Source of the DNA: Burkholderiales bacterium
GTDB taxonomy: Bacteria; Pseudomonadota; Gammaproteobacteria; Burkholderiales; Casimicrobiaceae
Length of the DNA stretch: 45,882 nt
Direction: 5' to 3'
NCBI GenBank assembly: GCA_031270015.1
Contig: JAISYH010000038.1
Location: 1 to 45,882, forward strand
How positions within the stretch are numbered: position 1 is the first letter of the stretch; every line of letters starts with the position of its first letter. The position numbers and the translations under genes were made by a program. A model generated the notes under the pieces. The model was not told the DNA's origin. It saw only the letters and a list, made by a program, of their open reading frames with translations, and ran no database searches. Shown in pieces: positions 8,701 through 16,568 of this stretch.

Positions 8701-11535
8701 CACTTTATTGCCGGCTATCGTGGAAGGTGCGGGAGAGGCATCAATCAATCGGACGCCATAAGGTACATCGATAACAAGTTCAATATCCTCTGGAGCATCA
8801 AGCTCTGGCATAGTTACCGTGACCTGCGCAGACAAATATTCGCCCTCGATAAAAGACTCTGGCACCTCAGGGGTAACATTCGAAACGACCCGATTGAAAA
8901 ACTCAGACGCAGAGCGTCCCTTCAAATTTCTCATCGTTGACAATATGTCAAATCCTGCACTCAATACTTTTCCGTTACCGTATACGGCTTGTACCAGAGC
9001 GGCTCCACCTTCATCATAGGAAGCCAGAACCGAAGCTCCATGAGGAGATAGCGCCCATATGTTCCCTTCAGGAATAAATATCTCATTATCTACGGTGATT
9101 GATGCTTGTGATCCTATTATCTGCTCACTTGAAGTTACCCCTGATATCGCATCAAATGCACTTACAGCATAATCACGGCTTCCGTCTATGACTAAAGAGT
9201 CGCCACGCAATACAGCCATCCGTAATTCATCTACGAGCGGTGAAGTCAGCTTTACAGCCCCTCCATTGATCCAATAAACGTTATAGTGGCTACTGCGCAG
9301 AGCATCACGGAAATCGTTTGTCGTTGTCACAGCATGGGTTATGTAACCTCGCTCTGAAAGAATAGTCCGGGACCAATTTGAACGAAGTTCAGAGCAGTTT
9401 TTATCATCATCCCCATTACCATCAAAGCACGAAACCAGCATCAGGATACGCGCTTCCTTGGCAAGGTTTGACTCGACACTTAAATCGTTGCTTTCAGAAA
9501 GCAATGTAATTTGTGCCTGATTATTGCCAATAGCGGAGTCAAGCGTTGAAGATGTAATAGTAAAGATATTAGTAATTTCAGTTTTAATCGAATTAACTTT
9601 CACGCGAAGCGCCAATTGATCTTTCTCTCCTTTTCCGGTGGTTCCGATAGTCCAAATACCATTACTGTAGGAACCAATGGATGGAATTGCTTCAATTAAA
9701 GATAGTTCTTCTGGGAGTAAATAACGAACGGCAACATCTTTTGCATTTTCCGGGCCTACGTTGCTTGTCGTTATCGTAAAAGTAACCTCATCTTCTGCAC
9801 GCACTGTTATTTTATCGGCGATTACTGATATACCGACATCGGCTCCCTCCGTAGGCGTTATTGGTTTACGCTTCGCAAATAAATAGTCCGTAGCATCTGC
9901 TCCCACGATAAGAGAAACATCCCGAATGACGCTTTCATCTTCTTCCGAAGCTTTTCCTCCCAAAGAACCTATAATTCTGGCACCATTTATATAACCATCT
10001 ATTTCGTCGACTTTAATTTGATATACGCCAGGATTCAATGAAATAAATTTATAGTTTCCATCTGCGTCTGTATGCCCCGAAGTTGATACTGCTGCGCCTT
10101 TTTGATCCACGCCTTGCAAACTGATTTTCACATTACCTAAGCCAGGTTCGCCATCGTCTTTGGCTCCATTGTTATTAACATCGTGGAATACGCGACCTGA
10201 GATATTCGCGGTTGTGCCATCTGAAAAATTGAATGTATAACGACCTGTCGTATTGGCATCAAAAACATTGATAAAGTATTGCCAATTATTATTCTCATCT
10301 CGAATCTGTGATAGCCAGAAATTTTCTGCAGGAAGAATTTTTCCATCAGAGCGCTTCAACATGCTGAGCGTCTTCTTCCCGAAGTATGGATCTTTTGTTC
10401 TGGCATAAACAAACCCGTTGGTTGCCGGAAAATTCAGTTGATAAACGCCACCATTTGATTGCAAGTTTGCGCTTCTCGATTGATCTGTAACAGAGAAATC
10501 AACTCCATCAGATTCAAATACGCGAAGCACATCTCCACTGTAAGCTAAGAAGTCTCGAATATTGTCTCGGCCGGGCAAGTCAACTTTAACATCATGAACT
10601 AAAAGATAACTGTTGATATTTCGAATTAAGGAAGTTAGCGCACCGCCCAAACTATCCGCATGGGTATAACTCGCATCTATTTCGACAAATTTGCCCGAAA
10701 GCGTAGTTATCATGTTCCAGCGCCCGACTTTTGCTGTGTTGGACGCAATATCGCCAAAATCAATCAGTAGCGTTTTTCCTGCTGGCTGATCAGAAACATA
10801 AGAATCAATGATTTTAAAATCAATCAGTAATCCCTGTTTGTTTTCTACAATTTTAGGTTGCGCTGACTCAATACTGACTTTATTAGCAGCACCACCTCCG
10901 ACATTTTTCATGCGGACACCGAGCGTAAAAGGTATTGGCGGCTCTATTTCAGGCGTAAATGCATCATCCGCGTAGACTTCACCCGCGAGAAAGTAATCAA
11001 GATCAAGCAAAGGCTGTGGTTTTACGACAATATAATCTGGCGTAACATCAACGCTACTTTCTTCCCCATTAAGAATGTAATCTAAAGTTGCGCCAACATA
11101 ATATAGCTTACCGTCCGGTTCAACACCGCCTGTTCCCTGCGCGGGGATGATTAACCAATGAATATCCGCCACTGTTTTGGCTGCAACTCTCCCTGTTCCT
11201 TCAATATTGCCAATATTCGCCAGCGAATCGACACGAGCAAAAAACTCCGCAGTTGTATTATTGGGATCAGAAGTTGCGGTAACAACATTTCCCTTGGCAT
11301 CCTCAAAGTGTAGCGTAGCCTTGACATTTTCTATTGCCAAGGTGTCCAACCCATTAGTAATACGCATATGCGCATCAAACGCCTGTCGTTCCAAAGAAAG
11401 TTTTTGTTTGATTTCGATTTTAACTTCTGCGCACAAGGCATCTTGCGCAAAGGCAGAATGATTCCCCCAAAATGCCTGAAAAAAGATCAACCCAAATAAA
11501 GATAAACCGTTGAACAGTTTTCTTGCCATATTCAT
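5758..11535 (-). CDS. Giant surface protein: SdrD_B, DUF11, GATase-like, six Ig repeats, choice-of-anchor U, CTERM tail
   Basis: ATG 11535 has AAAGGA 7 nt upstream, giving 1925 aa; ATG 11568 adds 11 residues without a better site. The signal peptide ends SAFAQ. Domains in order, with approximate nucleotides: N-terminal beta region (11,450-10,220); SdrD_B-like domain with GRVFHDVNNNGAKDDGEPG (10,200-9,860); DUF11 (9,840-9,560); a Rossmann-like amidotransferase-type insert (9,455-8,930); a linking beta/helical region; six Ig-like repeats of about 110 aa, each opening with a GTPQ-type word (8,330-6,310). Next comes a choice-of-anchor U domain (6,310-5,885) with the diagnostic GDDDL...NGVIRDPGGP ending. 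The last residues read IPVQSNFG, a hydrophobic helix, then RRRW, like an IPTL-CTERM sorting signal. I infer an exported, membrane-held and probably sorted surface protein. It is the central gene of the six-gene operon. Confidence 0.87.
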   Translation of the reverse strand: MNMARKLFNGLSLFGLIFFQAFWGNHSAFAQDALCAEVKIEIKQKLSLERQAFDAHMRITNGLDTLAIENVKATLHFEDAKGNVVTATSDPNNTTAEFFARVDSLANIGNIEGTGRVAAKTVADIHWLIIPAQGTGGVEPDGKLYYVGATLDYILNGEESSVDVTPDYIVVKPQPLLDLDYFLAGEVYADDAFTPEIEPPIPFTLGVRMKNVGGGAANKVSIESAQPKIVENKQGLLIDFKIIDSYVSDQPAGKTLLIDFGDIASNTAKVGRWNMITTLSGKFVEIDASYTHADSLGGALTSLIRNINSYLLVHDVKVDLPGRDNIRDFLAYSGDVLRVFESDGVDFSVTDQSRSANLQSNGGVYQLNFPATNGFVYARTKDPYFGKKTLSMLKRSDGKILPAENFWLSQIRDENNNWQYFINVFDANTTGRYTFNFSDGTTANISGRVFHDVNNNGAKDDGEPGLGNVKISLQGVDQKGAAVSTSGHTDADGNYKFISLNPGVYQIKVDEIDGYINGARIIGSLGGKASEEDESVIRDVSLIVGADATDYLFAKRKPITPTEGADVGISVIADKITVRAEDEVTFTITTSNVGPENAKDVAVRYLLPEELSLIEAIPSIGSYSNGIWTIGTTGKGEKDQLALRVKVNSIKTEITNIFTITSSTLDSAIGNNQAQITLLSESNDLSVESNLAKEARILMLVSCFDGNGDDDKNCSELRSNWSRTILSERGYITHAVTTTNDFRDALRSSHYNVYWINGGAVKLTSPLVDELRMAVLRGDSLVIDGSRDYAVSAFDAISGVTSSEQIIGSQASITVDNEIFIPEGNIWALSPHGASVLASYDEGGAALVQAVYGNGKVLSAGFDILSTMRNLKGRSASEFFNRVVSNVTPEVPESFIEGEYLSAQVTVTMPELDAPEDIELVIDVPYGVRLIDASPAPSTIAGNKVSWTKTMSSNEVLSIRFGTKLPTAKNLERVVYSFTASYDGQQIVENLNVEVISVNNAFIENIIEEAQGQGGDLKEHLDGAQTAYVSENYADTISALTVADQISTKPITDELRLQIAQWLRSAELLWRDQPAVPVTPSSIVAYSGTPQTALIGSAFDKPLQAKVLGQNSTPVEGVLVKFALSGEDASAHFADEDRTALSITNAQGIATSPRLIANLFAGGYSAVATVDGLAGSAVFNLTNQAVPPSVSSIEAVKGTPQVTLVNTVFSEKLEAMVRDESDSPLAGVWVRFSLPENGASAEFASGGKHTMVATGADGIAVAPALTANGITGNYQVVASVEGLESEAGFSLTNNAPIAVPAKIVPTAGALQKANVNAYFAEVLSARVTDASNQPVAGIPVQFKLPVNGASAVFADGSIMLVAITNEDGVASSSLIKANAIIGQYQATAEVVGISEKVIYTLENISEQTIVVGSISAESGTPQKTKVQTVFMQPLKAKVLDTDGKPFPGIPVTFALPESGASAYFTNNTHILTILTDSQGIATSTLTANNIVGNYTAIAKVDGLSNPATFNLTNEAAEGGSTVQHMIAYGGTPQNAIINTPFVAPLTALVFDDDNQPLQDAEVTFMLPTNGASAFFEGGITSVTVKTDDGGLAISMPFTANDIVGAYEAIARVEGSENIVSFSLTNNPVPVIPVSSISAHNGTPQTSTVGTRFAQPLEAIVKNQNGDPMAGVVVEFILPSGQGASATFVGNRYTAVVQTDVDGLAVSPILLANATAGVYIATANVEGLDHAAEFNLTNIEASGRTSATFVGSAATGTGTVTASISGGGDACAFDLDKTRVAKPSGLMARLLGKYLLPHGVLEFELVDCNVGSTVTVTTTWPSLKGITGYMKYGPTPYLPWISTWYMPNNLKISGNTVSYIITDGKLGDDDLKANGVIRDPGGPVVLASQPAVQIPVQSNFGRALLIILIALSGLVMLRRRWLAAKF
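6310..8330 (-). repeat. Six tandem Ig-like domain repeats, period about 333 bp
   Basis: Inside the 1925-aa gene the protein words SGTPQTAL, KGTPQVTL, AGALQKAN, SGTPQKTK, GGTPQNAI and NGTPQTST recur about every 110 residues. Each is followed by a conserved LxAxVxDxxxxPxxGVxVxF core and ends at an NLTN-type junction. The repeats have diverged at protein level and more so at DNA level. Similar Ig arrays act as stalks or adhesive rods in surface proteins. Confidence 0.85.
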
Positions 11536-11581
11536 GATTAATCCTTTATCTCTTCTTAACCTTTGCATTAAAACAATAAGT

Positions 11582-14500
11582 TCACGGAGAAATTGTGATT
11601 ACATTGGAAACGGCTGTCCCCAAATCCGTGCCACTTGCCGTGATCACAACCTGCCCGGGCGAAACCCCTGTTAAATCAACATAATTCGAGTAGTTACTAT
11701 TAGCAGGGTAAGCCGTTGCGGCAGGAACCGTTGCAACACCTGGCGCGCTGCTCGATAAATGAATCGTGAAACCGGAAGTTGGCATCTGATTGGTGCTGTA
11801 ATAAGCACCGGGAACATTCATATAAAACCCAAAGTTACTCTTTTCGCCTACTCTGATATTGGAAAGCCCCGTGAAAACCAACTGGGGGATAACTACGCGC
11901 ACATTCAAATCATCTACGTAGGTATGACCGTTTGCGCTTGCTATCACGATTGCTGAACCAAGGTCTACTCCTTCTATAGGGAAATAAACAGAAGAACTCC
12001 CCGAAGGGATGGTTACCGTCACCGGTACTTTAAAAATGGCTTCCGAACTGGATACCAATGTCACCACCAGCGACTCAGTACCATTATATGCCTTGCCATC
12101 AGCGGTTCTTTGAACACTAACTTCTGAACCATATGTCTTCATTCCCTTGCCAACCGCCGTCTCCGTCCTTGTAAACTTCAAACCAAGATTACCGCTCACT
12201 GTCACCACCGGCGATGTCACACTGCCAACCTCGCTGCTCAATTTGACTTTGTACGTCCCCGCCGACTTCGGCGAACCTATATATACGTATTGCGGAGTGT
12301 TTACAGGAAGGTAATACCTGCCCACGCTCCATGTCACCTGTGTGCGTTTCTCGCCATAGTAGTCATAAAAACCATCGACAATGTCCGCTGGATCCGCTTC
12401 CTCTATCGATAAATCAAAAGTTGTGTCGCGGGCCATAACCTGATACGTATTGTAATATGCGCCGTCAACTACCGCTGATAATCCTATCTCATCACGCGCT
12501 CCACCTACACTCCGGTTCGTCTCTAGCCCCGTTATCGTAAACTTCGCAATTACTGTGTTTACTTTCAGCTTCTCCTCCGGAGAGGCATGACCAACCGCCA
12601 CCGCGTCTATCGTTACCGGAACATCCGTAACCTCCACCCCTTCAACTTGAAATGTCACTGAATACGCATTCGCTGGCATCGTAATCGTGCCAGGGACATT
12701 AACCTTCCCAGGCGCGCTGCTTGTCAGTTGAATCGTTAGAGGTTCCGCCGTCGGTGCCGTTTTGCCATCCACAAGGCGCTGAATGGTAAGCTCTGAGCCA
12801 GATGTCTTCATTCCCTTGCCAACCGCTGTTGATGTGCGCAAAAAATCCAGGACTGCTTTTTTTGTCACTACGATTTGCACCTCGGCTGCAGTTAACCCCG
12901 GCGAGCTTGCTTTAAGCATGGCTTCGCCCTCCGATACTCCTTTAACCGTAATGAAGGCGGAAGTTTGCCCTTCCGGAATTTCAATATGACTGGGGGAAAC
13001 CGATGCTACGCTCTGCCCCTCAACAAATAAATCAATTGAAACGCCTCCCATCGGAGCCGGGCGTGAAATTGTGACAGGATAGGTCTCCGTGCCTTCTTTG
13101 GCTATTGTGATTTTGCTGACATTGGGATTGCCTATTCCGATAATAATAGGCTCCACTGTGACCATCATCGTCGCTTCTTGGTATCCCTCCGCAATAGCTT
13201 TGATTGTTGTTTGCCCGACTGAGATGCCATTCAAAGTAAAATTAATCGCTGTTTTCCCGGGTGGGATTACTACAGAGGATGGAGTCATAACTACAGATTG
13301 ATTTTCACTGAATAATGTGACTTTTGTCCCGCCCTCAGGAGCCGGTTCTGTCAATGTCACAGGAACAGGACGACTTAAACTTGGAGCAACTGTAGTTCCT
13401 TCGGGCAAGAGTACCGAACGAGGCAAAACCTTGACGACCAGTACACCATCACTGAATCCATCGGCTTTTGCCAATATTTCTGACTCACCCAAGGCTAACG
13501 TCGCAACATTGAAGGTTGCTTGTGTTTGACCGGAAGCAATCGTAACAGCGGTAGGGTGCGTTGCTACAGTACTATTCGAGTTATTTAACTGGACAGTTAA
13601 CCCATCCTCTTCTGCCGGAACAGTTGAACGAATAGTCACGGGTAACGTCCTCCCCGCACTTACTCTTATCAATGACGGCTCCAATGTGAGTGCAGGTGTG
13701 GGTACAACGGAAACATACGATTCGCCGCTAATAAAATCTGATTTACTCGCTGTAATAACAGTTTGTCCAAGAGCTGTTGATATAAATTCAAAATCCAAAC
13801 TTTTTTTGCCTTCAGGAACCGTTAGGATATCCGGAACACGACCTATTGACGAAACACTGGAAGCTAGAGTAACAGTCGAACCATTCGGGGGTGCAGGATA
13901 AGGGAGTTTTAAGGTTAATGTTTTAGTTTTTCCTAGGGTTACCCAAGTGTTGTTGGGCACAATTTCCAAAAATGGTTCGGAAAATCCTAATACAATTTCA
14001 TCGGTGTAAAGATATTGTCCGGGCTCATCATCGTCTGGAGTTTTCACTGTAATTAGCAAGCTTTTTGATGGCTCGGGTAAAGAGATTCTTAGTTCTTCCT
14101 TGCTAATGAATTGAGTTGTTTGCTCAATACCATCTACCATTACGATAGATTGATCAGTAAAATGCCTTCCTTGTAATTTCAGTTCGAAAGGTCCTTGTCC
14201 CACATAAGCAACTGCTGGATCAAGGTTGATCAATGTTGGCGCAACACCGACATGAAGGGTGCCTGAAAGAATAAGGTATGGGATACCCTTTAATCCCCAA
14301 ATAACATCCTTCTGAATATCTCCAGATGGAACAATAATACCATTCCAGCCATTGTTCTCTGCAACGTTGCCGCCCCCTGTAGGAGATGCAGCCAGATCAA
14401 TAGTAATCGCCGCTTCTTTGTGGTTTTCTAGAAGCAAGTGGCTGAATACCGGCGCAGAACCATAAACAGCCAAACCATTACCATATTCAAACTTCACATA

Positions 14501-14896
14501 CTCCAAAATAGTATCAGTTGTTTTTTCCTGAAAAATCCATTGCCCCCAATCTCCAGGAGTAGCCATTTGCCCAATCCGAACACGATCAGAAGTTACTTGT
14601 ATTCGAGCGCTTACGCTCCCTCGTGCTTGTATGGAGCCGCTCTTCACAATAAGATTGGCATTCATCCCCATAAAAATAGTAACGCCCGGGTCAATTACCA
14701 AAGATGCGGCATTATTGATAACGACATCATTGGTAATAAGATAGGGGCTTTGCTCAAAATTAAGATGCAGATCGCTTGTGATATTGTTGGGTATTGTTGT
14801 TTGTGAATATACAGAAGGGATAAAAAATACACCTACTACTGCGGCTAAAATAACTCCTGAATATTTTTTAAGTTTCTTGTGGAGCAGCGGCAACAT
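11582..14896 (-). CDS. Exported beta-helix/IPT/Ig-like repeat protein
   Basis: I prefer ATG 14896 because AGAGAGGGG lies upstream and the protein then opens with a classical signal peptide (MLPLLHKKLKK, hydrophobic core, SVYSQ); this gives 1104 aa. ATG 14962 would add 22 residues without a good ribosome site. The N-terminal 170 residues resemble the beta-helix domain of the 1373-aa operon protein (NNAASLVIDPGVTI, GDWGQWIF). An IPT/TIG-like domain follows (PTLINLDPAVAYVGQG). The rest is about eight beta-sandwich repeats of 80-110 aa. Repeat units five/six and seven/eight form a duplicated pair sharing TAVGKGMKT and a 25-nt identical DNA word. No C-terminal anchor is visible, so the protein may be released or held by partners. 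It starts 81 nt after the first rhodanese-like gene and ends 46 nt before the chosen start of the 1925-aa gene, which supports one transcript. No catalytic motif is seen. Confidence 0.84.
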   Translation of the reverse strand: MLPLLHKKLKKYSGVILAAVVGVFFIPSVYSQTTIPNNITSDLHLNFEQSPYLITNDVVINNAASLVIDPGVTIFMGMNANLIVKSGSIQARGSVSARIQVTSDRVRIGQMATPGDWGQWIFQEKTTDTILEYVKFEYGNGLAVYGSAPVFSHLLLENHKEAAITIDLAASPTGGGNVAENNGWNGIIVPSGDIQKDVIWGLKGIPYLILSGTLHVGVAPTLINLDPAVAYVGQGPFELKLQGRHFTDQSIVMVDGIEQTTQFISKEELRISLPEPSKSLLITVKTPDDDEPGQYLYTDEIVLGFSEPFLEIVPNNTWVTLGKTKTLTLKLPYPAPPNGSTVTLASSVSSIGRVPDILTVPEGKKSLDFEFISTALGQTVITASKSDFISGESYVSVVPTPALTLEPSLIRVSAGRTLPVTIRSTVPAEEDGLTVQLNNSNSTVATHPTAVTIASGQTQATFNVATLALGESEILAKADGFSDGVLVVKVLPRSVLLPEGTTVAPSLSRPVPVTLTEPAPEGGTKVTLFSENQSVVMTPSSVVIPPGKTAINFTLNGISVGQTTIKAIAEGYQEATMMVTVEPIIIGIGNPNVSKITIAKEGTETYPVTISRPAPMGGVSIDLFVEGQSVASVSPSHIEIPEGQTSAFITVKGVSEGEAMLKASSPGLTAAEVQIVVTKKAVLDFLRTSTAVGKGMKTSGSELTIQRLVDGKTAPTAEPLTIQLTSSAPGKVNVPGTITMPANAYSVTFQVEGVEVTDVPVTIDAVAVGHASPEEKLKVNTVIAKFTITGLETNRSVGGARDEIGLSAVVDGAYYNTYQVMARDTTFDLSIEEADPADIVDGFYDYYGEKRTQVTWSVGRYYLPVNTPQYVYIGSPKSAGTYKVKLSSEVGSVTSPVVTVSGNLGLKFTRTETAVGKGMKTYGSEVSVQRTADGKAYNGTESLVVTLVSSSEAIFKVPVTVTIPSGSSSVYFPIEGVDLGSAIVIASANGHTYVDDLNVRVVIPQLVFTGLSNIRVGEKSNFGFYMNVPGAYYSTNQMPTSGFTIHLSSSAPGVATVPAATAYPANSNYSNYVDLTGVSPGQVVITASGTDLGTAVSNVITISP
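12133..12826 (-). repeat. 25-bp direct repeat pair marking an internal domain duplication
   Basis: An identical 25-nt word occurs at 12133-12157 and 12802-12826, 669 bp apart. Both copies encode the segment around AVGKGMKT. The flanking protein is also similar, so a two-domain block has been duplicated in frame within the 1104-aa gene. Confidence 0.75.
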
Positions 14897-14977
14897 CTTT
14901 GCCCCTCTCTCACTCTTACAAGGAAAAATATTTTTTAAAACAGCGAGGAGATTCGATAACATGATATAAACTCTTAT

Positions 14978-15826
14978 TTATCTATCAGTAGCCGTGACCC
15001 ATGCTGGATAACCGCCATCAAGAATACCTATAAGCATAAACTTTTGTTGAAATAATTGATCTGCGATTATCTGCGCCTCATGATGCCCATCATCAATTAT
15101 TATTAGCCAACGTTTCTTGGATATTTCAGGAAGCGCAGACTCTATTTGGTGCGGCATAAGAGATAGCGCTTTAGGAAAGGGATAACCTGCTGACTTTTGG
15201 GGATCGCTTTTGAAAGCCGACGTACTCGCTAAAGCAGGTTTTTCAGGTGGGCGAAGATCAATTATCTGCAAGTCCACTTCATCTTTGATTGCCTCCGATA
15301 GCTCTTTGGGTGTTACTAAAAGTGGTTTTTTAGGTATAACTTTTAGTTCTTCTATATCGAATTGCTCCCATTCAGTAGGTGTTCCTGTGAGCCTTTGACT
15401 CGGCTGTATCGTATGATCAGCACGATTTCTTTGCCTCCTTCTATCTTGCAACACTGCATTTTTTGCAGCACGAGTGGATATGCGCGGAGTGTAGTAAATA
15501 CGTCGTATCCTATCGTCGCGTTCGGGAATAAACGTTAACTGGTCGGCATCTATCAGCACAAAAGGAATATTTCCAGCCTTCTTTAAAGTAAACAACCCTT
15601 CAGGAGTAATTTCAAGAGGGAGGAAATCACTGATTTCTTTTATATCGTTTTCGCTTACCTTTTGTTGCTCACCTAGACTTTCTTTGTTATCTTGCACAGG
15701 CGTCCCTTTCTGTGCCAATATTTCACCTGAATGCAGCATTAAAAAAGTAAATAAACTAACGAACAACAAGAAAAAAACAGTTGTAGCGACGCTTTGTCTT
15801 TCCCTTTTTATATTTAAATAAAACAC
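14978..15826 (-). CDS. Exported rhodanese-like protein lacking the catalytic cysteine (first gene of operon)
   Basis: GTG 15826 is preceded by a perfect AAGGAGG with 4 nt spacing, so I prefer it to ATG 15910, which has none; this gives 282 aa. The protein then opens FYLNIKRERQ followed by a hydrophobic stretch ending ILAQ, a convincing signal peptide. The C-terminal half has a rhodanese layout: VTPKELSEAI, LQIIDLRPPEKP, and the closing ILDGGYPAWV. The active-site loop reads IIIDDGHHEAQ, so the catalytic Cys is replaced. An N-terminal segment (ITPEGLFTLKKAG, FVLIDADQ) looks like half of a second rhodanese fold. A very basic segment with QDRRRQRNR lies in the middle. Two such proteins bracket the two large Ig-like genes of this operon. 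I infer a periplasmic accessory protein that has lost sulfur transfer; its true ligand is unknown. Confidence 0.75.
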   Translation of the reverse strand: MFYLNIKRERQSVATTVFFLLFVSLFTFLMLHSGEILAQKGTPVQDNKESLGEQQKVSENDIKEISDFLPLEITPEGLFTLKKAGNIPFVLIDADQLTFIPERDDRIRRIYYTPRISTRAAKNAVLQDRRRQRNRADHTIQPSQRLTGTPTEWEQFDIEELKVIPKKPLLVTPKELSEAIKDEVDLQIIDLRPPEKPALASTSAFKSDPQKSAGYPFPKALSLMPHQIESALPEISKKRWLIIIDDGHHEAQIIADQLFQQKFMLIGILDGGYPAWVTATDR

Positions 15827-15888
15827 AAAGCCTCCTTGGCGTTTGTTACAAAATAAAAGTAATGCTATAACTATAACATCGTAACGTA

Positions 15889-15918
15889 AGATTACGGGAT
15901 CAACATGCATCTTGTCAA
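15889..15918 (-). promoter_or_regulatory. Candidate sigma-70 promoter of the six-gene secreted operon
   Basis: On the minus strand a perfect TTGACA (15918-15913) is followed after 18 nt by TAATCT (15894-15889). This places transcription start near 15882, about 55 nt before the GTG start. The -10 is weak, so the call is tentative. Confidence 0.4.
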
Positions 15919-15927
15919 TAGAATATT

Positions 15928-15945
15928 CAAGAAACGTGTTTCTTG
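15928..15945. repeat. 18-bp palindrome upstream of the operon promoter
   Basis: CAAGAAAC and GTTTCTTG form perfect 8-bp arms around GT. The centre lies about 54 nt upstream of the predicted start and just behind the candidate -35. This position suits an activator or a repressor operator. No T-run follows on either strand, so a terminator is less likely. Confidence 0.5.
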
Positions 15946-16073
15946 CTTTAAAAAAAGGGCTGTACTAGATTAGCGCTATATTACAAGTTGTCACTTCTAT
16001 GAGACAATAAATATATTTCGTTCCGATTTGCTGTGATGGCCTTCATATCGCTCAACACTTACTTCGACCTATT

Positions 16074-16206
16074 AGGAGTCAAAAGGTGTTCCCCTACTCT
16101 TTCAGACAGGAGTTTTCTGTATTGAAATGAAAACTCCATGGTTAAGCCGTGATGGATTACGGCAGCTAATTAAAGACCTGATTAGGGAACCGCCCGTCAA
16201 GGGTTG
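16074..16206. ncRNA. Cluster of consecutive hairpins, possible structured RNA
   Basis: Successive inverted repeats can be read: 16076-16079 with 16096-16099; GGAGTTTTC with GAAAACTCC (16109-16137, 9-bp perfect stem); GCCGT with ACGGC (16146-16163); CTAAT with ATTAG (16166-16185). Only the 9-bp stem stands out individually. The chain may be a structured RNA or the remains of a mobile end. The strand cannot be decided. Confidence 0.25.
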
Positions 16207-16472
16207 AATAAGCAAGCCTACCGCCTTCAATTATAAAATCGAAATAAACGACGCGAAGCTCCTTTGGACTCAGATATACTGTGTCGTAACCACGCAGATA
16301 GACTCCTTCATATTTGACGGTTTGCTACAGCCTTTTGACAAAGATATTTGTCGCGCCGGTCGGCAGTGTGATTTCGAACAAACTAGCTGTTTTATCTGGC
16401 AATTGTGCCTTCCGGCAAACAATTTATATTGTAAAATCCGATCAAGGAAATGCAAGAATTAAATATCTAGAC

Positions 16473-16478
16473 TATAAT
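16473..16478 (+). promoter_or_regulatory. Candidate -10 box of efp
   Basis: A perfect TATAAT lies 90 nt before the efp start. No good -35 is seen 17 nt upstream, so recognition may rely on other contacts. Confidence 0.4.
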
Positions 16479-16568
16479 TAAACGTTAAGTGACGGCGCAA
16501 ATGGCTTCTTTTGTCATAATTAAGCCGTCGGAATTTTCTTATTTTACGAAAACAAACCCCTTATGGTT

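Larger units (their letters stand above)
15946..16568. other. Long intergenic region between secreted operon and efp
   Basis: No convincing gene is present in about 620 bp. Two 26-codon ORFs overlap near 16,060-16,207 on opposite strands; neither has a well-placed ribosome site. The stretch holds the hairpin cluster and the efp promoter listed separately. I see no tRNA, 6S RNA or other known RNA signature. Confidence 0.6.

Noticed and set aside
16060..16207. Two 26-codon ORFs on opposite strands near the hairpins
   Set aside because: Neither has a well-placed ribosome site and they overlap each other; kept only as part of the intergenic description.
15911..16568. tRNA, 6S RNA or tmRNA in the gap before efp
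   Set aside because: No cloverleaf, CCA end or conserved 6S/tmRNA words could be found on either strand.
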